From: Micromonospora sp. NBC_01699
Lineage (GTDB): Bacteria > Actinomycetota > Actinomycetes > Mycobacteriales > Micromonosporaceae
Length of the DNA: 64,000 nt
Reading direction: 5' to 3'
Assembly (NCBI RefSeq): GCF_036250065.1
Contig: NZ_CP109199.1
Location: 8,216,329-8,280,328, forward strand
The stretch's first letter is position 1, and every line of letters starts with the position of its first letter. The notes below the pieces were generated by a model. The model was not told the DNA's origin, did not search any database, and saw nothing but the letters and a program-made list of their open reading frames with translations. The position numbers were made by a program, and so were the translations under genes. Below are positions 33,118 through 41,404 of the stretch, in pieces.

Positions 33118-33809
33118 TGGCGACCACGATCAGCCTCTCACCAGGGCCGGATCGTCGGGCCGTCCTCGCGCGGCGGGTCCGGCTGCTCGTCGCTGCGACG
33201 ATCACGTACAACGTGATCGAGGCGGTCATCGGTATCAGCGCCGGCATCGCGGCCTCGTCCACCGCGCTGATCGGGTTCGGGTTGGATTCGGTGATCGAGG
33301 TGTCCTCCGCGGCGGCGGTGGCATGGCAGTTCGCCGGCCGTGACCCGGAGGCACGGGAGCGGGTGGCACTGCGAGCGATCGCCTCGTCGTTCTATGCCCT
33401 CGCGGCGTTCGTCACCGTGGACGCGGTACGCGCCCTGCTCAGCGGTGGCGAGGCGGAGCATTCGTCGGTCGGTCTGATGCTGGCGGCGGTGTCGTTGGCG
33501 GTGATGCCGTTCCTGTCCTACGCCCAACGCCGGGCCGGCCGGGAACTGGGCTCCCGCTCCGCCGTGGCGGACTCGAAGCAGACCCTGCTCTGCACCTACC
33601 TGTCTGCGGTGCTGCTCGTGGGACTGGTGCTGAACAGCCTGTTCGGCTGGTCCTGGGCCGACCCGGTGGCAGCACTCGTCATCGCGGCGGTAGCGATCAA
33701 GGAGGGCCGTGAGGCCTGGCGGGGAGACACCTGCTGCACTCCGCTACCCACGGCCGCCAACGCTCGCGCGGCCGCCGGATGCACGGACGGCTGCTGCAAG
33801 TCCGACTAA
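33117..33809 (+). CDS. CDF-like cation transporter with Cys-rich tail
   Basis: 230 residues, five to six helices. ITYNVIEAVIGISAGIAASSTALIGFGLDSVIEVSSAAAVAWQF holds the CDF-type Asp motif, and SRSAVADSKQTLLCTYLSAVLL holds the second. The protein lacks the usual long cytoplasmic domain; instead the tail GDTCCTPLPTA...GCTDGCCKSD carries five cysteines that could bind metal. Coupled to the ArsR gene, it should export or sequester a soft divalent metal. Confidence 0.88.
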   Translation: MATTISLSPGPDRRAVLARRVRLLVAATITYNVIEAVIGISAGIAASSTALIGFGLDSVIEVSSAAAVAWQFAGRDPEARERVALRAIASSFYALAAFVTVDAVRALLSGGEAEHSSVGLMLAAVSLAVMPFLSYAQRRAGRELGSRSAVADSKQTLLCTYLSAVLLVGLVLNSLFGWSWADPVAALVIAAVAIKEGREAWRGDTCCTPLPTAANARAAAGCTDGCCKSD

Positions 33810-33955
33810 CACCCGCCCGATCGACGGCATCGGAGCCTATTTATGTAGGGCCAGGACCTGCGGGGATTCAGCGGGACTGATGCAGACTAGGTGGAGGCGG
33901 CCGGAGGGATTTCTGGTAGATCCGAACATGGAGGGGACCAAGAATCCACTTCGCA
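33810..33955. other. Right island flank without gene
   Basis: 146 bases between the transporter and the partial tRNA copy. No coding signal or integrase remnant is seen. The frame running antisense through here and the tRNA copy is a tRNA shadow. Confidence 0.4.
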
Positions 33956-34110
33956 CTACGGATCGGAGGGTTAGGGGTTCGAGCCCCTTCGGGCGCACAA
34001 GATCATCAAGGGTCTGACCTGCTGGAATAGCGGTCAGGCCCATGCTGCTTTCCGTCCCTCGTGGACGTTTGGGTGCTCGGATGGTGCTCGTCCGATGAGC
34101 ATCGGCGGTT
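33956..34110 (+). repeat. attR-like copy of tRNA-Arg 3' half
   Basis: CTACGGATC...GGGCGCA (33956-33997) repeats the tRNA-Arg anticodon loop to discriminator with three changes, without the 5' half, so no tRNA can fold. The following ~110 bases resemble those after the intact tRNA (GGTCTGACCTG, GGTCAGGCCC, TTGGGTGCTCGG). The remaining gap to 34492 shows no gene. Confidence 0.75.
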
Positions 34111-34492
34111 GTGGTGGTCGGGGTTGCACGATCGATCCGCATCAGTTTCAGGACGCAAAGCGGATGTTCGGTGTGAACCCTGTATAAGGGCGTAATTCGC
34201 ATGGCGTGAACCCATGTCGATCCGGTCGCGTGGGTGCACGGCACTCTCGTCGAGGGCGAGGGTCGTCTGTCGGGTCGCAGTCGAGAGTTCAGTGACCCCC
34301 GGGGGATCCACTCGATTACCTTTCCGGACGGCGAACGAGCGACCAAGCATCGGGTCTGTCGGATTACCCTGCCTCGGTGTGGATTGGTCGGTAACGTTGG
34401 CTTCGACAAGCCGGCTTGCTGCTGAGTCTTCGATGCGTTCTGCCTAGTTCGTCCGTCCGTTCCGCCGGGCCAGTTCAAGGAGGGCGAAAAGA

Positions 34493-35185
34493 GTGGCTAA
34501 AGTCTTGTTCGTGGTTTCCGGAGCACAGTACTGGACGCTGAAGGACGGCCACCGTCATCCCACCGGTTATTGGGCTGAAGAATTCGTGGCGCCCTACAGT
34601 GTTTTCACCGGGGCGGGCCACCAGGTCACCATCGCAACCCCCGGCGGCGTCATTCCCACCGTCGACACCATGAGCCTGCGCCCCAGCATGACGGGCAGCG
34701 AAGCCAATTCGCTCGAACATGAAGCCGTCATCGAAAAGGCCGAAGAATTGCGCCATCCCCTCGTCCTGAGGGACGTCAGCGTCGACGACTATGATGTCGT
34801 CTACTATCCCGGCGGACACGGCCCCATGGAAGACCTGGCATATGACCGCGACTCCGGGAAGCTTCTTAAAGACGCACTCGCGTCCGGTAAGCCCCTTGCC
34901 GTCGTATGCCACGCACCCGCCGCTCTTCTCGCCACCCGTGACGTCGATGGAAACTCCCCGTTCGTCGGATACCGAACCACCGGGTACACCAACGACGAGG
35001 AGGAGAGCGTGCACCTGCGGGACAAGGCAAAATGGCTTATGGAAGACGAAGTGCGCAACCTTCCCACCGACTACTCCCGTGGCCCCGTTTTCGAGCCCTA
35101 CCTCGTCAGCGATCGGAACCTTTACACGGGTCAGAACCCCGCCTCGTCCGGCCCTCTCGCGAAGGAAATCCTCAAGGTGCTGTAG
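34493..35185 (+). CDS. DJ-1/PfpI family type 1 glutamine amidotransferase-like protein
   Basis: 230 residues from GTG 34493 with AAGGAGGG upstream. The fold signatures are VLFVVSGAQYWTL, DVVYYPGGHGPMEDL and the nucleophile elbow LAVVCHAPAALLA with the catalytic Cys in CHA. This is the Hsp31-like subgroup (glyoxalase or deglycase and chaperone activities have been described). Codon use is somewhat less GC-biased than in neighbours (GCC and CTT mixtures), hinting at a different history just outside the island edge. Confidence 0.9.
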   Translation: MAKVLFVVSGAQYWTLKDGHRHPTGYWAEEFVAPYSVFTGAGHQVTIATPGGVIPTVDTMSLRPSMTGSEANSLEHEAVIEKAEELRHPLVLRDVSVDDYDVVYYPGGHGPMEDLAYDRDSGKLLKDALASGKPLAVVCHAPAALLATRDVDGNSPFVGYRTTGYTNDEEESVHLRDKAKWLMEDEVRNLPTDYSRGPVFEPYLVSDRNLYTGQNPASSGPLAKEILKVL

Positions 35186-35226
35186 GACCGCAGAGGTGGG
35201 CGCCGGCTCCGGGTGACTCGCCCCTC

Positions 35227-35479
35227 CTACCGGCCGCGTTGCTGCGGTGTCGAACGGAGCATGGCGCGGTACATCTGTCGGGGTGTGGCTGGGGTGGGTA
35301 GGGGATGTGCGCCCGGGGCGGCGCAGGCTTGGAGGAGGTAGCTGATCAGGCGGCGCCAGGTTTCGGGGGCGGCGTCGGCGGTGGCGGTCAGGACGCCGGC
35401 GTTCGCCATGAGGAACATGGGCATGTCTTCGGCGACGAAGTCGGCGCGGAGTTTCCCGGCGGTTTTGGCGCGTTCGATC
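35227..35479 (-). pseudogene. TetR-family regulator, C-terminal fragment
   Basis: About 83 residues ending at TAG 35227 (IERAKTAGKLRADFVAEDM, FLMANAGVLTATADAAPETW, RRLISYLLQACAAPGAH) match the ligand-binding C-terminus of SbtR-like TetR repressors. The DNA-binding N-terminus is absent: at ~35480 the sequence switches into an oxidoreductase on the opposite strand. Confidence 0.75.
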
Positions 35480-36325
35480 GGTGAGGTGCTGGTGCGGGTG
35501 GAATCGTCGTCGCTGAACGGGTTCGACACGGCGGTGGCCGCCGGGTATCTCGCCGGGATGATGGAGCACCGCTTCCCGGTGGTGCTGGGCAAGGACTTCG
35601 CCGGCACGGTCGAGGCGATCGGTGACGGCGTGACCCGGTTCGCGGCCGGCGACCGGGTGTTCGGTGTGGTGACGAAGGCGTTCCTGGGCGACGGAGGGTT
35701 CGGCGAGTTCGTGACGGTGAGCGAGGCGATCGGCATCGCGAAGCTTCCTGTGGAACTGGACGCCACAGTGGCGGGCGCGCTCGGCCTGGCCGGCACCGCC
35801 GCCGTGGACGCCCTCGACGCGGTCGCCCCACAGTCCGGTGAGACGGTGTTGATCAGCGGCGCGACCGGCGGGGTCGGTGCGATCGCGATCCAGTACGCTG
35901 CCGCGGCCGGCGCGAAGGTCATCGCCACCGCCCGGCCCGGCGCGGAGGCCGACTTCGTCCGTGGGCTCGGTGCCACCGATGTCGTGGATCACACCGGTGA
36001 CCTGGCTGCTCAGGTCCGCGCGATCACCCCGGGCGGGGTCGACGTGGTCCTGCATCTGGCCGGTGACGGCGCCGCTCTCACCGCTCTGCTCACCGACAAG
36101 GGACGCCTGGCCAGCACCCTCGGTCTCGGCCCGGACCAGCACCCCGCCGCGACCGCGGTGATGGCGACCCCGACCGCGGACACCCTGGACCGGCTCGCGG
36201 CCGATGCCGCCGCCGGGCGGCTCACGGTCCCGGTCAGCCGCACCTACGCACTGCACGAGGTTCCCGCCGCGTTCGGCGACTTCACGCTCGGCACGATCGG
36301 CAAACTCGCCATCACCCTCGCCTGA
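35480..36325 (+). pseudogene. Zinc-independent alcohol dehydrogenase-like gene, 5'-truncated
   Basis: From 35480 the frame encodes ~281 residues of an MDR oxidoreductase: VLVRVESSSLNGFDTAVAAGY, FPVVLGKDFAGTVEAIGDG, GETVLISGATGGVGAIAIQYAAAAG (NADPH loop) and a normal C-terminus. The first ~30 family residues are replaced by antisense TetR sequence, and any start in the upstream stretch would add unrelated residues. Translation from an internal GTG near 35486 is possible, so loss of function is likely but unproven. Confidence 0.7.
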
Positions 36326-36412
36326 CCAGCGACACCAACCAAAGGAAACCAATGAACGTGTTCCTGCGGGCCGTGCCCGCGATCAGCAACTGAACCCGGC
36401 GGAGAAACGATC

Positions 36413-36820
36413 ATGGAGCTGGGGATCCTGTCGCTGAGCGACCTACAGATCAGCCTCGACACGGGCCGGAAAGTCACCGCCGGGCAGCGCATCGACGACA
36501 CCGTCGACTACGCCGTCCTCGGCGAGCGGCTCGGACTGGACGTGTTTGCCCTCGGCGAGCATCACAGCCTCGACTTCGCCGTGTCCTCACCAGCGGTCGT
36601 GCTCGCCGCGATCGCCGCCTGCACCGAGAAGATCAGGCTGACCAGTGCGGTCACCGTGCTCAGCGCGCTGGACCCGGTCCGCGTCTACCAGGACTACGCC
36701 ACCCTCGACCTGGTCCTGCTCGCGCGTCGTCACCGCGTACGACGCAGGAGCAGTGAGGACGCCCGGGTACGGGAGGCCGTCGAGCGGGCACTGCGTGACC
36801 AGGAGCCGGGCGTACGCTGA
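36413..36820 (+). pseudogene. LLM class flavin monooxygenase, N-terminal fragment
   Basis: The first ~101 residues (MELGILSLSDLQISLDTG, LGLDVFALGEHHSLDFAVSSP, CTEKIRLTSAVTVLSALDPVRV) are the N-terminal third of a luciferase-like monooxygenase. After about 36715 the frame becomes Arg-rich nonsense and stops at 36820. Flavin- and substrate-binding parts are lost. It shares ancestry with the intact LLM gene at 48536. Confidence 0.8.
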
Positions 36821-37071
36821 CCAGCCCGTCACGCCCCGGTGTAGGCGAAGGCCGCCCGGTAACGCGGACCCACGGGAGCAGGATGCGGTGCTCGGTTCGC
36901 AGGTGACCTTCACCGCCACCGCCGGCCGTGATGGCACCACCGCCTGCACGATGGAGATGACCCGGGTCGCGAAGGTCTATCTTGTCTCCACCACCGACGC
37001 CCGGTTCTTCCGTAGCGCGATGAACCGGGCTGCCCGCCAGCTACGCGAAGTCGACGCCGGCCTCGATCTCG
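36821..37071. other. Region with a possible unidentified C-terminal gene fragment
   Basis: Between the truncated LLM gene and the acyltransferase, a plus-strand frame ending at 37082 contains VTFTATAGRDGTTACTMEMT and VSTTDARFFRSAMNRAARQL, which look protein-like but were not recognised. There is no clear start. Probably debris of the same rearrangement. Confidence 0.3.
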
Positions 37072-38214
37072 TCAAGCGCTGAATGCTGCCGGATCCCGCG
37101 TCGGAGGTCGAGGCGTGCGTTGCCCCGCTAGGAGGGTCGGCCGGCGCGCGGCGGCGACGTCCTCGACCCAGCCGAGCGCCGCGACCGCCACGGCGGTGAC
37201 CGCGCACATGCCGGCCATCCGCAGCACCAGGTGCACACCGGCGTCGACCGGCACCACGGGTAGGAGCAGGACGGTGACGAGCATCCCGGCCGGTATGTGC
37301 CACAGGTAGATGGTGACCGCGCGGGCGTTGGCCAGGCCGACCACGCGTCTGTACGTCGAGGTGCGGGCGAGTCGGCCGAGCCGGGGCCGCAGCCGCAGCA
37401 CGGCGGCGACCAGGGCCATGGACCACAGGGTTCGCCCGACCGGGGTCTGGTTGACGGCGGAGGTGTCGTCGGCCACGGCGGCGACGAGGAGCCAACCGCC
37501 GCCGCTGACGGCCAGGGCCGCCACCAGGGCACCGTACCGACGGGCGGGAATCCGGTGCAGCAGTCCGTCGCGGTGGGCGAAGCCCAGCAACCAGCAGGGC
37601 AGGTAGCCGACGAGGAAGTAGCCGGTGTGCACTCCGTCGATCAGGAACACGGCGGGCAGGTAGGTCGCGATGCCGAGGCACCACCACGGCCGCCGCCGGA
37701 AGAGTTTCAGCAGGACCCCCGAGGCCAGCACGAACCACACGTACGTGACCACGTACCAGAGACCGGCGTTGAAGGCCCACGACCAGGGCTGGCCGCCGAC
37801 CGGCGGCACCTGCACCGGCACTATCCACCAGCCGAGTTCTGTCCAGCCGAGCCGCCCCGTCGGTGCCGTCCGCCAGCCCGTGAGGAACAGGACGGCGATG
37901 CTCAACGCGCCGAACGCCCAGAACGGGAGCAACAGCCGCCGTATCCGGCGGGGGACGGCCGTCGCGCCGTTGCGGTCCAGGGACGCGGCCATGAGGGAGC
38001 CGCCGATGCCGAACATCACTCCCATGGCGGGGAACAGGACGCTCAGCCACGTCCAGCCCGAGGCGTGGTAGAGAAACACCCGTGCCAGCCCCATTGTCCG
38101 CAACAGGTCCAGGTAGTGATCGCGGGTGGGCTCGTCCACGCGCGGATGGTGGAGCGGCCTGGGGACGCGGATCTGCCCGTCGAGCGCGGCCCCGGCTGTC
38201 CCCTTGTCGGTCAT
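37072..38214 (-). CDS. Acyltransferase 3 family membrane protein
   Basis: 380 residues with about ten helices. The acyltransferase-3 pattern begins YLDLLRTMGLARVFLYHASGW (the usual R...H pair) and continues FMFGIGGSLMAASL-like GVMFGIGGSLMAASLDRNG, RRIRRLLLPFWAFGAL and a late AVTIYLWHIPAGMLVTVLLL. Such proteins O-acylate sugars, lipids or antibiotics at the membrane. ATG 38214 follows the preceding gap; a charged C-terminal tail is cytoplasmic. No partner gene reveals the substrate. Confidence 0.88.
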   Translation of the reverse strand: MTDKGTAGAALDGQIRVPRPLHHPRVDEPTRDHYLDLLRTMGLARVFLYHASGWTWLSVLFPAMGVMFGIGGSLMAASLDRNGATAVPRRIRRLLLPFWAFGALSIAVLFLTGWRTAPTGRLGWTELGWWIVPVQVPPVGGQPWSWAFNAGLWYVVTYVWFVLASGVLLKLFRRRPWWCLGIATYLPAVFLIDGVHTGYFLVGYLPCWLLGFAHRDGLLHRIPARRYGALVAALAVSGGGWLLVAAVADDTSAVNQTPVGRTLWSMALVAAVLRLRPRLGRLARTSTYRRVVGLANARAVTIYLWHIPAGMLVTVLLLPVVPVDAGVHLVLRMAGMCAVTAVAVAALGWVEDVAAARRPTLLAGQRTPRPPTRDPAAFSA

Positions 38215-38477
38215 ATGACGAACTCAATCGGGAACCGGCAGCGCGATGCCCGGTCTCGGAACCTTTGCGTAGTGAATCCCGTTATTTAGGTAGGACGCCC
38301 CTGGTTGGTGTCACGAATCTCCCGACCGACACCGCGACACCACTGGCCGTCGGCCAGCCCGCCGACGGACGTGACGTGACGTGACGGTGTTCTGCCGCAT
38401 CGGGCCGTCCAAACGGGTACGTTTGAGCGTCCCTAACGGTACGTCCGGGTGTCCCATCCGGGTAGGAGAGACAACCG

Positions 38478-39497
38478 ATGATCGATCGTTCCTCGGGTCC
38501 GAAGCCGGACCGGTGGGTGACCCTCGGCAGCTGGCCGACACCCGTCGAGCCGGCACCCCGGCTCGCCGAGGCCATCGGGCTCGCCTCCGGGGCCCTGTGG
38601 ATGAAGCGGGACGATCTCGGTGGTCTCGGCGGTGGGGGCAACAAGGTTCGCAAGCTCGAACGGACCGTCGGTGTCGCACTCGCCAATGGCGCTGACACCC
38701 TGGTCACGACCGGTGCGCCACAGAGCAACCACGCTCGGCTCACCGCCGCCGCGGGCGCCCGGTCCGGTCTGCGGGTGGTGCTGGTCTTCCCCGGCGAACC
38801 GGGCCGGTCCGGCTCCGGCAACCTCGCCCTGGACGGCCTCTTCGGAGCGCGGGTCCACTGGGCCGGGGACGTGGACCGGGGCCAACTCGCCACCGTGGCC
38901 GCCGACGTCGTCGACGAGCTGCGTCGGGACGGGGCCAGCCCCGAGCTGATCCCGTTCGGCGGATCCAACGCCGTCGGTGCGTACGGTTATGTCGAGGCGG
39001 GCCGGGAGCTGCTGGACCAGGTGCCCGACGTCGACGTGGTCGTGGTCGCCCTGGGCTCCGGCGCAACCATGGCCGGACTGGTCGCGTCGCTCGGCGCCGA
39101 CAGGGTCATCGGGGTCGACGTCGGCGCGCTGGACGAACCGGCCGAGGTGGTCACCGCCCTCGCCGGCCAGGTCGGCGGGACGAGCGTCTCCGCCGACCAA
39201 CTGCGCATCCGGTACGACCAGGTCGGCGCCGGTTACGCCCAGCTCACCCCGGCGTCGGCCGAGGCGCTTCGACTGACCGCGCGCAGCGAGGGCATCGTGC
39301 TCGACCCGATCTACACCGGCCGGGCGATGGCGGGCCTGATCGCCGCCGTGCGGGACGGGGACATCGCCTCGGACGCCAAGACCGTCTTCGTGCACACCGG
39401 GGGCCTGCCCGGACTGTTCGGCCACCCGGACACCGTCCGCTGGGCCGAGTCGGCGCTCGGCCAGTACCGGCCGGGCCGGGCCGGCACCGATTCCTGA
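38478..39497 (+). CDS. PLP-dependent D-cysteine desulfhydrase / ACC deaminase family
   Basis: 339 residues with GTAGGAGAG before the ATG. Fold-type II PLP enzyme signatures: WMKRDDLGGLGGGGNKVRKLE with the Schiff-base Lys in GNKVRKLE, TTGAPQSNHARLTAAAGA, IPFGGSNAVGAYGYVEAG and VVALGSGATMAGL (phosphate loop), HTGGLPGLFG near the end. These enzymes release H2S, pyruvate and ammonia from D-cysteine or deaminate ACC; sequence alone does not decide. It is a single-gene unit. Confidence 0.9.
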   Translation: MIDRSSGPKPDRWVTLGSWPTPVEPAPRLAEAIGLASGALWMKRDDLGGLGGGGNKVRKLERTVGVALANGADTLVTTGAPQSNHARLTAAAGARSGLRVVLVFPGEPGRSGSGNLALDGLFGARVHWAGDVDRGQLATVAADVVDELRRDGASPELIPFGGSNAVGAYGYVEAGRELLDQVPDVDVVVVALGSGATMAGLVASLGADRVIGVDVGALDEPAEVVTALAGQVGGTSVSADQLRIRYDQVGAGYAQLTPASAEALRLTARSEGIVLDPIYTGRAMAGLIAAVRDGDIASDAKTVFVHTGGLPGLFGHPDTVRWAESALGQYRPGRAGTDS

Positions 39498-39574
39498 CGG
39501 CGACCGCGGCCGGCGACGACCGCCGTCGGCCGCGGGCTCCTACCGTCGTACGGGGTGAAGCGGGTCCGATCCGA

Positions 39575-41215
39575 TCAGCACCAGTTCAGGGTGGAGTTGA
39601 TCCGGGTCACGTTGCGGATCACGTTGTTGGCGCCACCGCACGGATTCTGGGTGATGTTGGTGTTGGACACCGTCAGGTTCTGCAACGTGATGCCCGAGGA
39701 GATCGGGAACTCGGTACGGGCGGCAACCCGGACCTCGCCGCCGCCGGTGACCGTGCCGGACTGCCCGGCGATGGTCACGTTGTAGCAGTTCTCCACCAGG
39801 ATCGAGTTGTTGCCGGTGTTCGAGATGGTCACCCGGTCGATGACGGCGCCACCGCTCTCCGAGACGCAGAAGATCCCGCGACCGCCACCACGGGCGATCA
39901 CGGTGCCGACCCGGATGTTCGTCGGGTAGCCGTTGCCCACCCGGCCGTTGCGGTTCGCCATCCGGAACGCCGCGTACCCGGTGCCGGTGCCGGCGTTGTC
40001 GGCGTCGACGGTACCGATCGTGGCGTTGATCGTGTCGTTGAGCAGCAGGCCGGACTCACCGGTGCTGCGGGCGGTGACGGTGCCGACCGTCAGCCCGTCC
40101 ACCCCGTACGTCTCGACGCCCTGGCTGCTGGTGCCCTGGACGTACACGTTGTCGATCCGGATGTTGCGGACCTTCACCGCGCGGTCCCCGCCGTGGTTGT
40201 CGATCCGTACGCCGAGGCCGCTGGACAGTCGCATGTCGATCTGTCCCAGGATCAGGTTGTCGACGTTGCGCATGAAGATTCCGTACAGCGGCGATCCGGT
40301 GAGGTTGAGGTGCTGGACCTCGATGTCGGTGGCGCCCCGGGCGTAGACCGGTGCCTGGTCCCCGGAGCCCGATCCGGTGACGTTGATGGTGCCGCAGACG
40401 TCCAGGGTGGTGTAGCTCGGCAGGGAGAGTCGCGATCCGGCGCTCATCGCACCCGAGCCGCGTACGACCACCCGCTGTTTCGTGGTGCGACCGGCGGAGA
40501 GGCTGTTCACCGCCGCCTGCATCGCGGAGCGCATGTCGCCGCCGGTGTAGACCGTGCTGCCGCCGTTGCGCGCGGTCCACGTGCTGCCGTTCAGTACCGC
40601 CTCGGCGTTGAACGAGCCGCTTCCGCAGTCGGTGCCGTCGCCGGAGCCGACCCGGTTGAGTTGCCACTGCTGGTTCCAGCCGCCCAGGTCCTGGAACTGG
40701 GAGACGATGCCGCCGTCGGCGGTCGACCATTCCCAGAGGTCCAGCGCCTTGCCGCTGTGCCGGTTGACGAAGCGTACGTGTCCGCCGTCGGAGTCGGCGA
40801 CGCCGAAGTGCTGGCGGGTGGAGCCGTTGTCGGCGTTCTGCACCAGTTGGGTGCCGTCGGAGGCGTTGGGCAGTTCGAGGAACTTGCCGCTGTGCCGGGA
40901 CCTGATCTTGTAGTAGCCGCTGCCGGCGTCGACGAACTGCCACTGCTGCTGGTTGCCGTCGTTGCGGGTCCACTGCACGATCGGGGTGCCGTCGTTGGTG
41001 GCGAAGTTGTAGACGGCGAGCGCCTTGCCGCTGTGGCGTGAGGTGATCACGTAGTGGGCGCCGGTGTCGATGGTGGCGGCCGATGCCGGTCGCGGGTGGA
41101 CGGCGGCAGCGGTGCCGGCGACGACGACGGCCGTGGCAACGACGAGGCCGATCCGGCGGCGCCGGTGGGATCGGGTGTCGGTAGCGGGTGGGACGGTGCT
41201 GGTGGCGGGTGTCAT
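39575..41215 (-). CDS. Secreted ricin-B lectin and right-handed beta-helix protein
   Basis: 546 residues from ATG 41215 with GGGAGGA upstream. A signal peptide (~18-45, ends ...RPASAA) leads to a ricin-type beta-trefoil (~50-180) with repeated GYYKIRSRHSGKFLEL, QQQWQF and NQQWQL QxW motifs. A beta-helix of parallel turns follows (~200-546), rich in Asn, Gly, Thr and Val (NIRIDNVYVQG, LLLNDTINATIGTVDAD), like polysaccharide lyases or hydrolases. It likely binds and degrades a plant or fungal polysaccharide. Upstream at 41319-41330 ACGAATCGTTTC resembles half of a LacI-type operator. Confidence 0.88.
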   Translation of the reverse strand: MTPATSTVPPATDTRSHRRRRIGLVVATAVVVAGTAAAVHPRPASAATIDTGAHYVITSRHSGKALAVYNFATNDGTPIVQWTRNDGNQQQWQFVDAGSGYYKIRSRHSGKFLELPNASDGTQLVQNADNGSTRQHFGVADSDGGHVRFVNRHSGKALDLWEWSTADGGIVSQFQDLGGWNQQWQLNRVGSGDGTDCGSGSFNAEAVLNGSTWTARNGGSTVYTGGDMRSAMQAAVNSLSAGRTTKQRVVVRGSGAMSAGSRLSLPSYTTLDVCGTINVTGSGSGDQAPVYARGATDIEVQHLNLTGSPLYGIFMRNVDNLILGQIDMRLSSGLGVRIDNHGGDRAVKVRNIRIDNVYVQGTSSQGVETYGVDGLTVGTVTARSTGESGLLLNDTINATIGTVDADNAGTGTGYAAFRMANRNGRVGNGYPTNIRVGTVIARGGGRGIFCVSESGGAVIDRVTISNTGNNSILVENCYNVTIAGQSGTVTGGGEVRVAARTEFPISSGITLQNLTVSNTNITQNPCGGANNVIRNVTRINSTLNWC

Positions 41216-41404
41216 CGGTCCTCCCTGACCTGGGGGTCGACCTGACCGGAGGCAGCCCGGCGCCGGGCGACGCACCGGGCGAGGAAAGGGCTTTCCTACA
41301 GCACCCGCACGTTAACGAATCGTTTCAATCAAGTCAAGTTTGTCAATGAATAGTGGAATGTCGCCGAGTGCCGGCGGACGCGCGAACCCGCTCGACCCGG
41401 CCGG

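Larger units (their letters stand above)
13763..33997. mobile_element. Genomic island at tRNA-Arg(ACG)
   Basis: The 3' half of tRNA-Arg at 13763-13804 recurs as a direct repeat at 33956-33997 with three base changes, and similarity continues ~110 nt further on both sides (GGTCTGACCTG, GGTCAGGCCC, TTGGGTGCTCGG, GAGCATC). Content between the copies is accessory: copper and cytochrome genes, Cas12m and CRISPR, a metal operon and several broken genes. No integrase, excisionase or replication gene is recognisable, so the element looks immobile. Diverged repeats suggest an old insertion. Confidence 0.65.

Noticed and set aside
33837..34478. Long minus-strand frame containing VRPKGLEPLTL
   Set aside because: This is the well-known translation shadow of an antisense tRNA-Arg sequence; no start signal or domain.
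34475..36352. 625-residue minus-strand frame
   Set aside because: Shadow of the DJ-1/PfpI gene and the truncated oxidoreductase; only the TetR-like stretch on the minus strand, in another frame, looks real.
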